From Alphaproteobacteria bacterium (GTDB taxonomy: Bacteria; Pseudomonadota; Alphaproteobacteria; Rs-D84): a stretch of 12,853 nucleotides of DNA. Each line of letters opens with the position of its first letter. The stretch's first letter is position 1. This document shows, piece after piece, positions 1 to 7,500 of the stretch. A model generated the notes under the pieces. It saw nothing but the letters and a program-made list of their open reading frames with translations. It made no database searches and had not been told where the DNA came from. The position numbers and the translations under genes were made by a program. The stretch spans positions 1 through 12,853 of the forward strand of contig JAFOXU010000031.1 of the NCBI GenBank assembly GCA_017425725.1, written 5' to 3'.

Positions 1-665
1 CAATGTTGCGTGCCAGTGGTATGTCATTACCTGAATTTGTTGCTGGTCATTCACTGGGTGAATATACTGCGTTATGTGCCGCAGGCGCATTAAGTGTTGG
101 GGATACTGCAAAACTGTTACGTGTACGTGGCAATGCAATGCAGACTGCTGTGCCTGTGGGTCATGGATTGACTGCTGTTGTGTTGGGGATGGATATTGAT
201 GCACTGCGCAAAATTTGTGATGATGCAGGTTGTGACGTTGCAAACGATAACAGCGCAGGTCAGGTTGTTATTTCTGGTGCAAAAGATGCCGTAGAATCTG
301 CCATGGCAATGGCCAAAGAGCAGGGTGCAAAACGTGCAATGCCATTGGCGCTGTCTGTGCCTGTACATTGTCGTATTCAACAACCAGCCGCAGATGCAAT
401 GATGGCGGCCCTGGGAACAGTTGAATTTAAAACACCGACTGTGCCACTGATTTCAAACAAAACATGCACACCATTAACAGATATTAACGAAATCAAAGAT
501 GCATTAGTCTATCAAATGACACATGGTGTCCGTTGGCGTGAAAGTGTTTTAAACATGGCACAATTGGGTATAACAGATATGTTGGAAATTGGCCCTGGGA
601 CTGTTTTGACTGGACTGTGTTCACGTATTACAGATAAAATAATCGCAAAAAAATTGGAGATATAA
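1..665 (+). CDS. fabD: Malonyl-CoA:ACP transacylase FabD, 5' end outside window
   Basis: Transfers malonyl from CoA to acyl carrier protein, supplying the extender unit for cytoplasmic type II fatty-acid synthesis. The frame is open from the window edge (first whole codon at position 3, an ATG). The visible 220 residues are the C-terminal two thirds of a roughly 310-residue family. The nucleophile elbow GHSLGE lies at visible residues 15-20 (Ser17), the ANDNSAGQVVISG segment follows near residue 80, and the catalytic His is in SVPVHC, followed by QPAADAM. The ANDN form is typical of alphaproteobacterial FabD. The usual HCALM at the catalytic His reads HCRIQ here, a local divergence. The C-terminal EIGPGTVLTGL segment is intact. 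The stop codon lies 1 nt before the fabG start, and the fabG Shine-Dalgarno (GGAG, 656-659) sits inside the end of fabD, so the two genes are co-transcribed. Confidence 0.96.
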   Translation, partial: MLRASGMSLPEFVAGHSLGEYTALCAAGALSVGDTAKLLRVRGNAMQTAVPVGHGLTAVVLGMDIDALRKICDDAGCDVANDNSAGQVVISGAKDAVESAMAMAKEQGAKRAMPLALSVPVHCRIQQPAADAMMAALGTVEFKTPTVPLISNKTCTPLTDINEIKDALVYQMTHGVRWRESVLNMAQLGITDMLEIGPGTVLTGLCSRITDKIIAKKLEI

Positions 666-666
666 A

Positions 667-1395
667 ATGTTTGATTTAACAGGACGTGTTGCATTAATTA
701 CAGGTGCCACAGGTGGTATCGGTGGGGCAATCGCAAAAAAAATGAAACAAGCGGGCGCAACTGTTGTTGTATCTGGGCGCAACATTGCAAAAATGAATGC
801 AGAATTTGGTGATGAATACATAAAAATTCCATGCGATTTAGCAACCGAAGGTGGCGCAGTTGAATTAATTATGAACACAATCGAACAAGCCGGTAAAATC
901 GACATATTAATCAACAATGCAGGCATTACAAAAGACACATTGTTAATGCGTATGAGTGATGAACAATTCGAAGATGTTATTAACACAAATCTGCGTTCTT
1001 GCTTTAAAATGTGCCGTGCCGCAATTATGCCAATGATGAAAAACAGATATGGTCGTATTATAAACATGGCATCAATTATTGGTGTTATCGGTGGGGCAGG
1101 TCAGGCAAACTATGCCGCAAGTAAAGGTGGTATGATTGCCATGACAAAATCAATCGCAGCCGAGGTTGCATCACGTGGTATCACAGCAAACGCAATCGCA
1201 CCAGGATTTATAAAAACACCAATGACAGATGTTCTGCCAGAAGAATTAAAGAACACTTATTTGGCACAAATCCCAAGTGGTCGTTTTGGCGAACCAGAAG
1301 ATGTTGCAAATGCATGTGTATTCTTGGCCAGCGAAGAAGCATCGTATATCAACGGTCAGGTTTTACATATAAACGGTGGCATGGGTCGTTTCTAA
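667..1395 (+). CDS. fabG: 3-oxoacyl-ACP reductase FabG
   Basis: NADPH-dependent reduction of 3-oxoacyl-ACP to 3-hydroxyacyl-ACP, the first reductive step of each fatty-acid elongation cycle. It is a 242-residue classical short-chain dehydrogenase of normal length. The Rossmann TGATGGIG motif is at residues 12-19 and NNAG at 83-86. The catalytic tetrad is N108, S136 (NMAS), Y149 and K153 (YAASK). The C terminus ends in the usual NGG-MGRF form. The ATG at 667 is preceded by GGAG at a good distance. It lies between fabD and mnmG with 1-nt gaps on both sides. The acpP and fabF genes that commonly follow fabG are missing, so the fatty-acid cluster has been cut and joined to mnmG. FabG can be hard to tell from other short-chain dehydrogenases by sequence alone, but adjacency to fabD makes the call firm. 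Confidence 0.96.
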   Translation: MFDLTGRVALITGATGGIGGAIAKKMKQAGATVVVSGRNIAKMNAEFGDEYIKIPCDLATEGGAVELIMNTIEQAGKIDILINNAGITKDTLLMRMSDEQFEDVINTNLRSCFKMCRAAIMPMMKNRYGRIINMASIIGVIGGAGQANYAASKGGMIAMTKSIAAEVASRGITANAIAPGFIKTPMTDVLPEELKNTYLAQIPSGRFGEPEDVANACVFLASEEASYINGQVLHINGGMGRF

Positions 1396-1396
1396 G

Positions 1397-3049
1397 ATGC
1401 AAGAATTTGATGTCATTGTTATCGGTGGCGGTCACGCAGGAACAGAGGCAGCAGCAGCCGCTGCACGTCGTGGCGCACAGACTTTGCTGATAACGCAAAG
1501 CAAATCTGATTTGGGCGCATTATCTTGTAACCCAAGCATCGGGGGACCTGGTAAATCACAAATGGTTGCAGAAATAACAGCATTGGGCGGTGTTATGGGG
1601 CGTGCCGCAGACAGGGCAGGGATTCATTGGCGCACACTGAATGCAACACATGGGGCCGCAACACAGGCGTTGCGCGCACAAATTGAACGTGATTTATATC
1701 ATAATGCAATTGTTGATATTTTGTCTGAATATAAAAATCTGAGTGTTGTTTTCGAACCCGTGACTGATTTAGACATAAAAAACAAAACAATCAATAACAA
1801 GTTTGTTGCAAAATCAATTGTTCTGACAACAGGCACTTTTTTACAAGGCGTTGTAACACGTGGAACAGAAAAAATTTCGTCCGGCAGACTGCAAGATGAT
1901 GGTACGTACCAAGATGCAGATAAAAATATTTCAAATGTCTTATCTGAAAATGGATTTAAGATTTTGCGCCTTAAAACAGGTACGCCTGCACGAATAAAAA
2001 AAGAATCTATTGATTTTTCTGTATGCGAAATTCAACCTGGCGATATGCCACACGACTGGTTTGCCGATGGTGACGAAACAAATGTTTATGACAGTGTTTG
2101 TTATATAACACATACAACAGAACAAACACATAATGTTATTCGTGAAAACATAAAAAACGCCCCAATGTATAACGGCGACATTGTTGGAACTGGTCCACGA
2201 TATTGCCCAAGTCTGGAAGATAAAGTTATGCGTTTCCCAGAACATACATCGCATCATGTTTTTTTGGAACCCGAAGGTTATAACAGCGATTTAATATACC
2301 CAAATGGCATATCAACCAGTTTTGGGTGCGCAGAACAAGACACGTGGATTCGTACAATCCCGGGTCTGGAAAATGCAGAAATTGCACGATATGGGTACGC
2401 AATTGAATATGATGCAATTGATGCACGTGCATTAAACGATAAACTGCAATCCAAAGATATTCCGTATATGTTCTTTGCAGGACAAATAAACGGAACATCC
2501 GGATACGAAGAGGCCGCCGCCCAAGGTTTGGTAGCAGGTGCAAACGCTGCGGCATATGCATTGGGAATCGAACCATTGATACTTGACAGAACAAACGCAA
2601 TGATTGGTGTTTTGATTGACGATATAACAACACTGGGGGTTGATGAACCATATCGTATGTTTACATCACGTTCTGAATATCGTCTGTCATTACGTTGCGA
2701 TAATGCGATTGCACGTCTGGGGCCAATTGGTGTAAAACTGGGGCTGACAAGTGATGCGTGGTACGAAAAAATTTATAATCAGAAAAAAGATATTATTTCC
2801 GAATATGATAAATTCTATGCAGGATATATTGCACGCAACGAACGTGAAATTGCCGCATATAAACGTGATGCAGATTTAAAAATTCCATCGGATTTTAAAT
2901 ATGATAATCTGCCGGGACTGACAAACGAATTGATTGAAAAATTAAATGCATCGCGTCCTGAAAATATTGCAGACCTGTCACGTATTTCTGGTATGACACC
3001 AGCAGGTATTATGGTTGTTATGCGTAAGATAAAAGGCACAAATAAATAA
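1397..3049 (+). CDS. mnmG: MnmG (GidA) tRNA wobble-uridine modification protein, compact form
   Basis: FAD protein that works with the GTPase MnmE to place the (carboxymethyl)aminomethyl group on C5 of U34 in certain tRNAs. The start at 1397 gives MQEFDVIVIGGGHAG, with the dinucleotide-binding GGGHAG at residues 10-15. The two conserved Cys are present: C44 (SCNPSIGG) and C270 (GPRYCPS). Other family blocks are RLKTGTPARI, YPNGISTS, GYAIEYD, FFAGQINGT-GYEEAAAQG and EPYRMFTSRSEYRL. The C-terminal domain ends in LPGLTNE...SRISGMTPAGI. At 550 residues it is well short of the usual 620 or so. The loss maps between LGLTSDAW (about 448-455) and YAGYIARNE (474-482), where roughly 60 residues of the helical region are absent. 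The early block usually reading KGHLVREIDALGG is KSQMVAEITALGG, and the usual SKGPAV is THGAAT. Start and stop are 1 nt from fabG, with no clear Shine-Dalgarno, so translational coupling is likely. Confidence 0.93.
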   Translation: MQEFDVIVIGGGHAGTEAAAAAARRGAQTLLITQSKSDLGALSCNPSIGGPGKSQMVAEITALGGVMGRAADRAGIHWRTLNATHGAATQALRAQIERDLYHNAIVDILSEYKNLSVVFEPVTDLDIKNKTINNKFVAKSIVLTTGTFLQGVVTRGTEKISSGRLQDDGTYQDADKNISNVLSENGFKILRLKTGTPARIKKESIDFSVCEIQPGDMPHDWFADGDETNVYDSVCYITHTTEQTHNVIRENIKNAPMYNGDIVGTGPRYCPSLEDKVMRFPEHTSHHVFLEPEGYNSDLIYPNGISTSFGCAEQDTWIRTIPGLENAEIARYGYAIEYDAIDARALNDKLQSKDIPYMFFAGQINGTSGYEEAAAQGLVAGANAAAYALGIEPLILDRTNAMIGVLIDDITTLGVDEPYRMFTSRSEYRLSLRCDNAIARLGPIGVKLGLTSDAWYEKIYNQKKDIISEYDKFYAGYIARNEREIAAYKRDADLKIPSDFKYDNLPGLTNELIEKLNASRPENIADLSRISGMTPAGIMVVMRKIKGTNK

Positions 3050-3059
3050 GGAAACTGCA

Positions 3060-3527
3060 ATGTACGAAGGTATAAAAAAGAATATTTATTATGAACTGCG
3101 CACAAACGATGTACTGATAGAGAAAGCAGAAAACTATATCTACTATACTTTCGGTCGTTATCGCATATATAATTATTATGATTGGATGAGTATTGGAAAA
3201 CTTAGTCCAGAAACAGGTGCGTTTGTTCTTATGAATAAATTCAGTTGGGATGATGATGAAAGCCCAACAGTCAATGCTACTTATGCAATATATATTGCGG
3301 CACGAAACAAGGCCGCAGGCAAAGAATACATTGACCCATATAGAAATATCCCTATGGATGTTGCAATAAAAGATTCAACCAAGAAGTTCGGCAAAAAAAC
3401 ACAAGAAGATATTGCTGACTTTCTACCATACGATATGCCAAAACAACAACAATTAAGAACAATCGTTAAAATGAAACGTTTGTTGGAACAGGCAATAAAA
3501 GAACATTATGCAAAACAAAAGTCTTGA
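3060..3527 (+). CDS. Hypothetical protein, Tyr/Lys-rich, 155 residues
   Basis: I do not recognise this family. It starts 10 nt after the mnmG stop, with AAGGA ahead of the ATG, so it is probably the last gene of the fabD-fabG-mnmG operon. The N-terminal third is very rich in aromatics (many Tyr in residues 9-42, including IYY, YIYY and YNYYDW). The C-terminal part is Lys/Gln-rich and looks helical (about 130-153). I see no signal peptide, membrane segment or Cys cluster, so it is probably cytoplasmic. It ends in two consecutive in-frame stops (TGA then TAA, 3525-3530). Most bacteria carry rsmG after mnmG. This protein is too short and lacks the methyltransferase glycine motif, so it is not RsmG. 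Confidence 0.72.
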   Translation: MYEGIKKNIYYELRTNDVLIEKAENYIYYTFGRYRIYNYYDWMSIGKLSPETGAFVLMNKFSWDDDESPTVNATYAIYIAARNKAAGKEYIDPYRNIPMDVAIKDSTKKFGKKTQEDIADFLPYDMPKQQQLRTIVKMKRLLEQAIKEHYAKQKS

Positions 3528-3552
3528 TAAATATACTTTTGTTAGATATTAT
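3524..3552 (+). promoter_or_regulatory. Promoter for tRNA-Thr
   Basis: TTGATA (3524-3529), a 17-nt spacer, then TATTAT (3547-3552): each box matches the sigma-70 consensus at five of six positions. Predicted transcription start is about 3559, leaving only 6-7 nt of leader before the tRNA. The -35 box overlaps the TGA stop codon of the upstream gene. Confidence 0.68.
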
Positions 3553-3565
3553 TCCGTACAGCAAT

Positions 3566-3641
3566 GCCGGTATAGCTCAGCTGGTAGAGCATCTCATTCG
3601 TAATGAGGGGGTCGTAGGTTCAAGTCCTATTACCGGCACCA
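3566..3641 (+). tRNA. tRNA-Thr (anticodon CGT)
   Basis: A complete 76-nt tRNA with encoded CCA. The acceptor stem GCCGGTA/TACCGGC pairs perfectly and is followed by discriminator A and CCA. The D arm GCTC...GAGC holds an AGCTGGTA loop. The anticodon arm TCTCA/TGAGG encloses loop TTCGTAA, so the anticodon is CGT, decoding ACG as threonine. The T arm is GTAGG/CCTAT (one G-T pair) with loop TTCAAGT. It stands alone, with its own promoter upstream and a terminator directly downstream. Its charging identity as Thr follows from the anticodon. Confidence 0.96.
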
Positions 3642-3646
3642 GTTAT

Positions 3647-3673
3647 AAAAAAATCCCCGTTTGGGGATTTTTT
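3647..3673. terminator. Bidirectional Rho-independent terminator
   Basis: Seven A, then stem TCCCC (3654-3658), loop GTTT, GGGGA (3663-3667), then six T. It ends the tRNA-Thr transcript on the + strand and, read in reverse, the hypothetical gene pair on the - strand, whose last stop codon overlaps it. Confidence 0.9.
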
Positions 3674-3941
3674 ATTTTAATTTCTGTCTGTTTGCAAATG
3701 TGCGTTCACGATTTCCTAAACGTTGAATTTGCGCATCAATTGCTGTTTGCACACGCTTTTTTTCTTCTGCGTTTAACTGATATCTTGCATTATCTAAATT
3801 TGTTGGATATTCGGTAACCTGACCATTCTTATCACAACAAATCATTACAAAACCACTATCAGAATAAACATAATATTCTGTTGGCCATCTTTTTATCATT
3901 GTGGCTGAGTTTATAATATTTATAACATGTTTTACTGTCAT
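3672..3941 (-). CDS. Hypothetical protein, 89 residues
   Basis: Not recognised. The start is supported by a strong Shine-Dalgarno (AAAGGAG) about 7 nt before the ATG at 3941. The stop overlaps the shared terminator, as expected of the last gene of a unit. The middle (YYVYSDSGFVMICCDKNG) looks like a beta hairpin with an unusual adjacent Cys pair. The C-terminal half is charged and probably helical (AEEKKRVQTAIDAQIQ). No signal peptide or membrane helix is apparent. It is co-directional with, and 15 nt downstream of, the 129-residue gene, so the two probably act in the same process, whatever that is. Confidence 0.68.
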   Translation of the reverse strand: MTVKHVINIINSATMIKRWPTEYYVYSDSGFVMICCDKNGQVTEYPTNLDNARYQLNAEEKKRVQTAIDAQIQRLGNRERTFANRQKLK

Positions 3942-3956
3942 TATACACTCCTTTGA

Positions 3957-4346
3957 TTATTTTAAATTTTCTTTAAATTCTTTTACAAATTCTTCTTTGT
4001 TTTGTTGCTGTTTTGTTACATACATTAAACGTTCTTGCTCTATAAACAAGTTATACATTTTTTGAACAAAATCGACATTATGAAAATCTTGTGAAACCTG
4101 ACGATTTGTGGGTATTGCCTTGACCATGATAGAAATTTGCAAGAAATTCATCTTTTTACCGTATTCGTTAACACGAAAAATAAAAGATATTTGTTCAGAA
4201 CCACTAATCTTCCAAATATGGTTATCATGTCCACGTCCAAATGGTTGTATCTGTTTTGTTACTGTTTTTCCTTTTAGCGCAGTTTTTGTATATTCATAAA
4301 TTTTTAATTCTGATCCTGCGCTCTGCGTTTTTTCTTTTTTGTTCAT
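3957..4346 (-). CDS. Hypothetical protein, 129 residues
   Basis: Not recognised. It is the first gene of a two-gene - strand unit, with Shine-Dalgarno AAAAGGA ahead of the ATG and a near-consensus promoter upstream (4397-4370). The N terminus is Lys-rich without a hydrophobic segment, so it is not exported by an obvious signal. The central part alternates hydrophobic and polar residues (QISFIFRVNEY, MNFLQISIMVK), suggesting a beta sheet. The C-terminal 35 residues are Gln/Lys/Glu-rich and helical, possibly a coiled coil. Composition and AT content match the surroundings, so there is no clear sign of recent transfer. Confidence 0.68.
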   Translation of the reverse strand: MNKKEKTQSAGSELKIYEYTKTALKGKTVTKQIQPFGRGHDNHIWKISGSEQISFIFRVNEYGKKMNFLQISIMVKAIPTNRQVSQDFHNVDFVQKMYNLFIEQERLMYVTKQQQNKEEFVKEFKENLK

Positions 4347-4369
4347 AAATATATCCTTTTAGCCGATTT

Positions 4370-4397
4370 AAGATACCACAACAATCACATTTGTCAA
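4370..4397 (-). promoter_or_regulatory. Promoter for the two-gene hypothetical unit
   Basis: On the - strand TTGACA (4397-4392, exact consensus), 16-nt spacer, TATCTT (4375-4370). The start of transcription would be near 4363, giving a 5' UTR of about 17 nt that contains the Shine-Dalgarno. It lies back to back with the ileS leader promoter. Confidence 0.7.
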
Positions 4398-4413
4398 TTT
4401 GTTAATACAATAC

Positions 4414-4442
4414 TTGATTTTTTGTTTTCTTGCGTGTACACT
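4414..4442 (+). promoter_or_regulatory. Probable promoter for the ileS leader transcript
   Basis: TTGATT (4414-4419), 17-nt spacer, TACACT (4437-4442), each matching the consensus at four of six positions. Exactly 7 nt separate the -10 box from the ATG of the leader peptide, so the transcript would begin at or one base before that ATG. An alternative -10 box, TACAAT (4406-4411), has a better match but no good -35, and would give about 32 nt of untranslated leader. Confidence 0.55.
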
Positions 4443-4449
4443 GGTAAAC

Positions 4450-4482
4450 ATGAAACAAACAACAATAATTATTATTAAATAA
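4450..4482 (+). CDS. Ile-rich leader peptide of the ileS attenuator (MKQTTIIIIK)
   Basis: A 10-codon reading frame, ATG to TAA, with four consecutive isoleucine codons (ATA ATT ATT ATT, 4465-4476) preceded by two Thr codons. It lies just upstream of ileS and just ahead of a terminator hairpin. This is the textbook layout of a leader peptide that senses charged tRNA-Ile. There is no convincing Shine-Dalgarno. The best promoter would give a leaderless message starting at this AUG, as is known for trpL in Rhizobium-type alphaproteobacteria. No peptide product needs to be functional; its translation is the signal. Confidence 0.75.
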   Translation: MKQTTIIIIK

Positions 4483-4488
4483 CTGGCA

Positions 4489-4532
4489 ACTGCGCTTTGG
4501 CGGTGGCTGGGGCGTATGGACGCCCTTTTTTT
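4489..4532 (+). promoter_or_regulatory. Transcription attenuator controlling ileS
   Basis: The terminator is GGGCGT (4510-4515), loop ATGG, ACGCCC (4520-4525), then seven T (4526-4532), ending 30 nt before the ileS ATG. A competing antiterminator can form between TGCGCTT (4491-4497) and GGGCGTA (4510-4516), seven pairs including three G-U. A third hairpin, ACTGC (4489-4493) with GCGGT (4500-4504), is compatible with the terminator but excludes the antiterminator. A ribosome stalled on the Ile codons (4465-4476) would leave 4491-4497 free and favour read-through. A ribosome reaching the TAA at 4480-4482 would cover it and allow termination. The structures were paired by eye; energies were not computed. 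Confidence 0.75.
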
Positions 4533-4562
4533 AATGATAAAATGAATACGGAGTATTTAATT

Positions 4563-7500
4563 ATGTCATACAAAAAAACAGACCCACGTGCAGATTTTCC
4601 GGCCTTGGAACAACAGGTTTTACAGTATTGGGCGGAAAACAATACGTTTGATAAGGCATTGGACAAGACCAAATCAGGACGTCCTTTTAGTTTCTTTGAT
4701 GGGCCTCCGTTTGCAAACGGTTTGCCACACTGGGGACACTTGGGTGTAACAGTGGTAAAAGACATGGTGTCACGTTTCCAGACAATGAACGGTCGGTTTG
4801 TTAATCGTGAACTGGGGTGGGATTGTCATGGATTGCCTGCGGAAAATTCTGTCGAAAAGAAACAGGGCAAGTCTGCAAAAAACATCGTTGCAGAAGATGG
4901 TATCGATGCATTTTGTGATATGTGCCGTACAGATGTTATGACATATACAAATGAATGGAATCGTTTTATTACACGTATGGGACGCTGGGTAAAAATAGGC
5001 GACGAATATGGCTATAAAACAATGAACAAGAATTATATGGAATCTATGCTGTGGACATTAAAATCTTTGTATGAAAAGGGTCTGTTATACAAAGATTACA
5101 GCGTTAATCCATATGACTGGGTCAATGGTACCGTTGTTTCAAATTCCGAAGCATCACAAGACTATCGTGAAATTGTTGATGATGCAGTAACAGTTTGGTT
5201 CGAACTGGAAAACGGCGACAGGGTTATTGCATGGACAACAACACCATGGACATTGCCTGCAAACAGCGCACTGGCTGTAAATCCAAACATGGAATATCTG
5301 CGTATGCAAGATGAAGATGGTCATGTTTATATCGTTGCAAAATCAAGACTGGGGGCATATGAAAAACAATTCGCAAATGCAACACAGGTCGGTTCTGTGA
5401 TGGGTGCAGATTTGGTTGGTAAACGATATGCGCCACTGTTTCCATACTACGCAGGACAATCTGATTTATTATTCCAAATAATCCCAGCAGATTACGTTTC
5501 TGACAGCGATGGTACGGGCATTGTTCATATTGCACCTGCATATGGGGCAGATGACTTTTGGGCTGCAAAAAATATAAACCCATATTTTCCTGTTTTATTA
5601 AACGTTGATGATTATGGTAACTTTGATGAAACCGTTATCGATTTCGCAGGAGAAAATATTTTCGCTGCAACACCACGTATCATAGATTGGCTGAAATCAA
5701 ATGGAAAACTGGTAAAAAAAGAACAATATAAACACAGTTACCCATTTGGTGATCGTTCAAAAGAAAAATTAATCTATCGTGCAACAGATTCATGGTATAT
5801 CGACGTACCAAAAATCAAGGATAAGTTATTGGCCAATAACGCCAAGGTAAATTGGACATCTGCAGGTGAACGTTTCCGTTCCTGGATAGAAGGCGCACGA
5901 CCATGGTCAATTTCACGTAACCGTTTCTGGGGTATGCCATTGCCAATCTGGGAAAAAGATGGTGAATTTAAAATTTTTGGTTCAATCGCAGAACTGGAAG
6001 ATTTTTTTGGCGTAACTGTTAATGATTTGCATCGCCCAACACTGGATAAATTAACCAAAGACGGTTGGACACGTATACCAGACGTCTTGGATTGCTGGGT
6101 AGAAAGTGGTTCTATGCCATGGGCATCATTACACTATCCATTTGAAAACAAAGAAAAGTTCGAAGAAACATTCCCTGCAGATTATATTATCGAAGGACAA
6201 GACCAAACACGTGGTTGGTTCTATGCATTGATGGTATTGGCAACTGCGCTGTTCGATAAACCTGCATTTAAGACAGTATCTGCAAACGGTATGGTTGTTG
6301 ATGAAAATAAAAAGAAGTTTTCAAAATCATTGAAAAACTTTGTAAACCCAGAACAACAAATTGAACAATATGGCGCAGACGCTGTACGTTTGTTTATCTT
6401 GGGTTCAAACTTTATGAAGGCAGAACCTGTACCAGTTGACAGCGACGGAAAAGTTTTTGTTGAATCAACAAAAACAATTCAAACACCACTGTGGATGGCA
6501 TATCACTTCTTTACGCTGTACGCAAACGCAGGTAATGTGACCGCAAAAATAATAGAGACAACTGATAATGCCTTGGATAAATATATATTGGCAGAATTAA
6601 ACGTATTAATAGGTGTCGTTAAATCTGCGCTGGATGAATATAAACCAGACGTTGCAATCAAAGAATTTGTTCGTTTCTTAGACGTATTAAACAATTGGTA
6701 CATCAGACGTGGTCGTGCACGTTTCTGGGACGAAGAACAAGATGCATTTGATACATTATACACAGTATTGGTAACACTGTGTCGTGTATTGGCACCATTT
6801 GCGCCATTTGTTTCTGAATATATATATCGCAATTTAACAAATGAAGAATCTGTTCATCTGACAGAATGGCCTGTATTCAAAAATGCAGACAGCACAATTG
6901 TAAACGATATGCGTCGTGTACAATCAATTGTATCTGTGGGTAAACAGTTACGTGAACAATATAAATTGGCAAATCGTATGCCGTTAAATTCACTGACTGT
7001 AGCAGGTGTTAATATGCCTGAATACGCAGATATAATCAAAGATGAATTAAATGTAAAATCTGTTAAATTTGATTCTAATATTTCAGATGTTGCAGACAGT
7101 TTTATATATCTGATTACACCAAAAATTGGCGCACGTTTGGGTGGTGCATTAAAAGATATTATCCCATCTGTTAAACGTGGCGATTATGAAATTGTTGGGG
7201 AAAAACTGTTGGCTGGCGGTTATGAATTAAACACAGATGAATTTGAAAATCGTCTGAATGTAAAGGGCGGTATTACAGGTGCCGCATTGCCAGACAACAC
7301 AGCGGTGGTTGTATTGGATACAGAATTAAATGCAGAACTGATTGCCGAAGGTTTGGCAAACGAAGTACGTCGCTTTATCCAAGACACACGTAAAGCAGCA
7401 GGCTTGGATGTATCTGACAGAATCGTTCTGACATACAGCGCAGATCCTGCGTTAATGTCTGCAATTGACCAACATAAAAAACACATCATGCGTGAAGCAC

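Noticed and set aside
1376..1396. Earlier GTG start for mnmG inside fabG
   Set aside because: The family begins with the short stretch before DVIVIGGGHAG; ATG 1397, directly after the fabG stop, fits better than a seven-residue extension.
3524..3817. A 97-residue + strand frame containing AQLVEHLIRNEGVVGSSPITG
   Set aside because: This is the well-known false protein produced by translating a tRNA gene; it runs through tRNA-Thr and its terminator and has no ribosome site.
3672..4346. Toxin-antitoxin pair
   Set aside because: Size and pairing would allow it, but neither protein shows a toxin or DNA-binding antitoxin motif, so naming it so would be a guess.
4497..4562. Upstream in-frame start for ileS (TTG 4497 or ATG 4542)
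   Set aside because: These starts would place the attenuator hairpin inside, or directly before, the gene and lack a good Shine-Dalgarno. ATG 4563 has ACGGAG at 9 nt and begins where IleRS homology begins.
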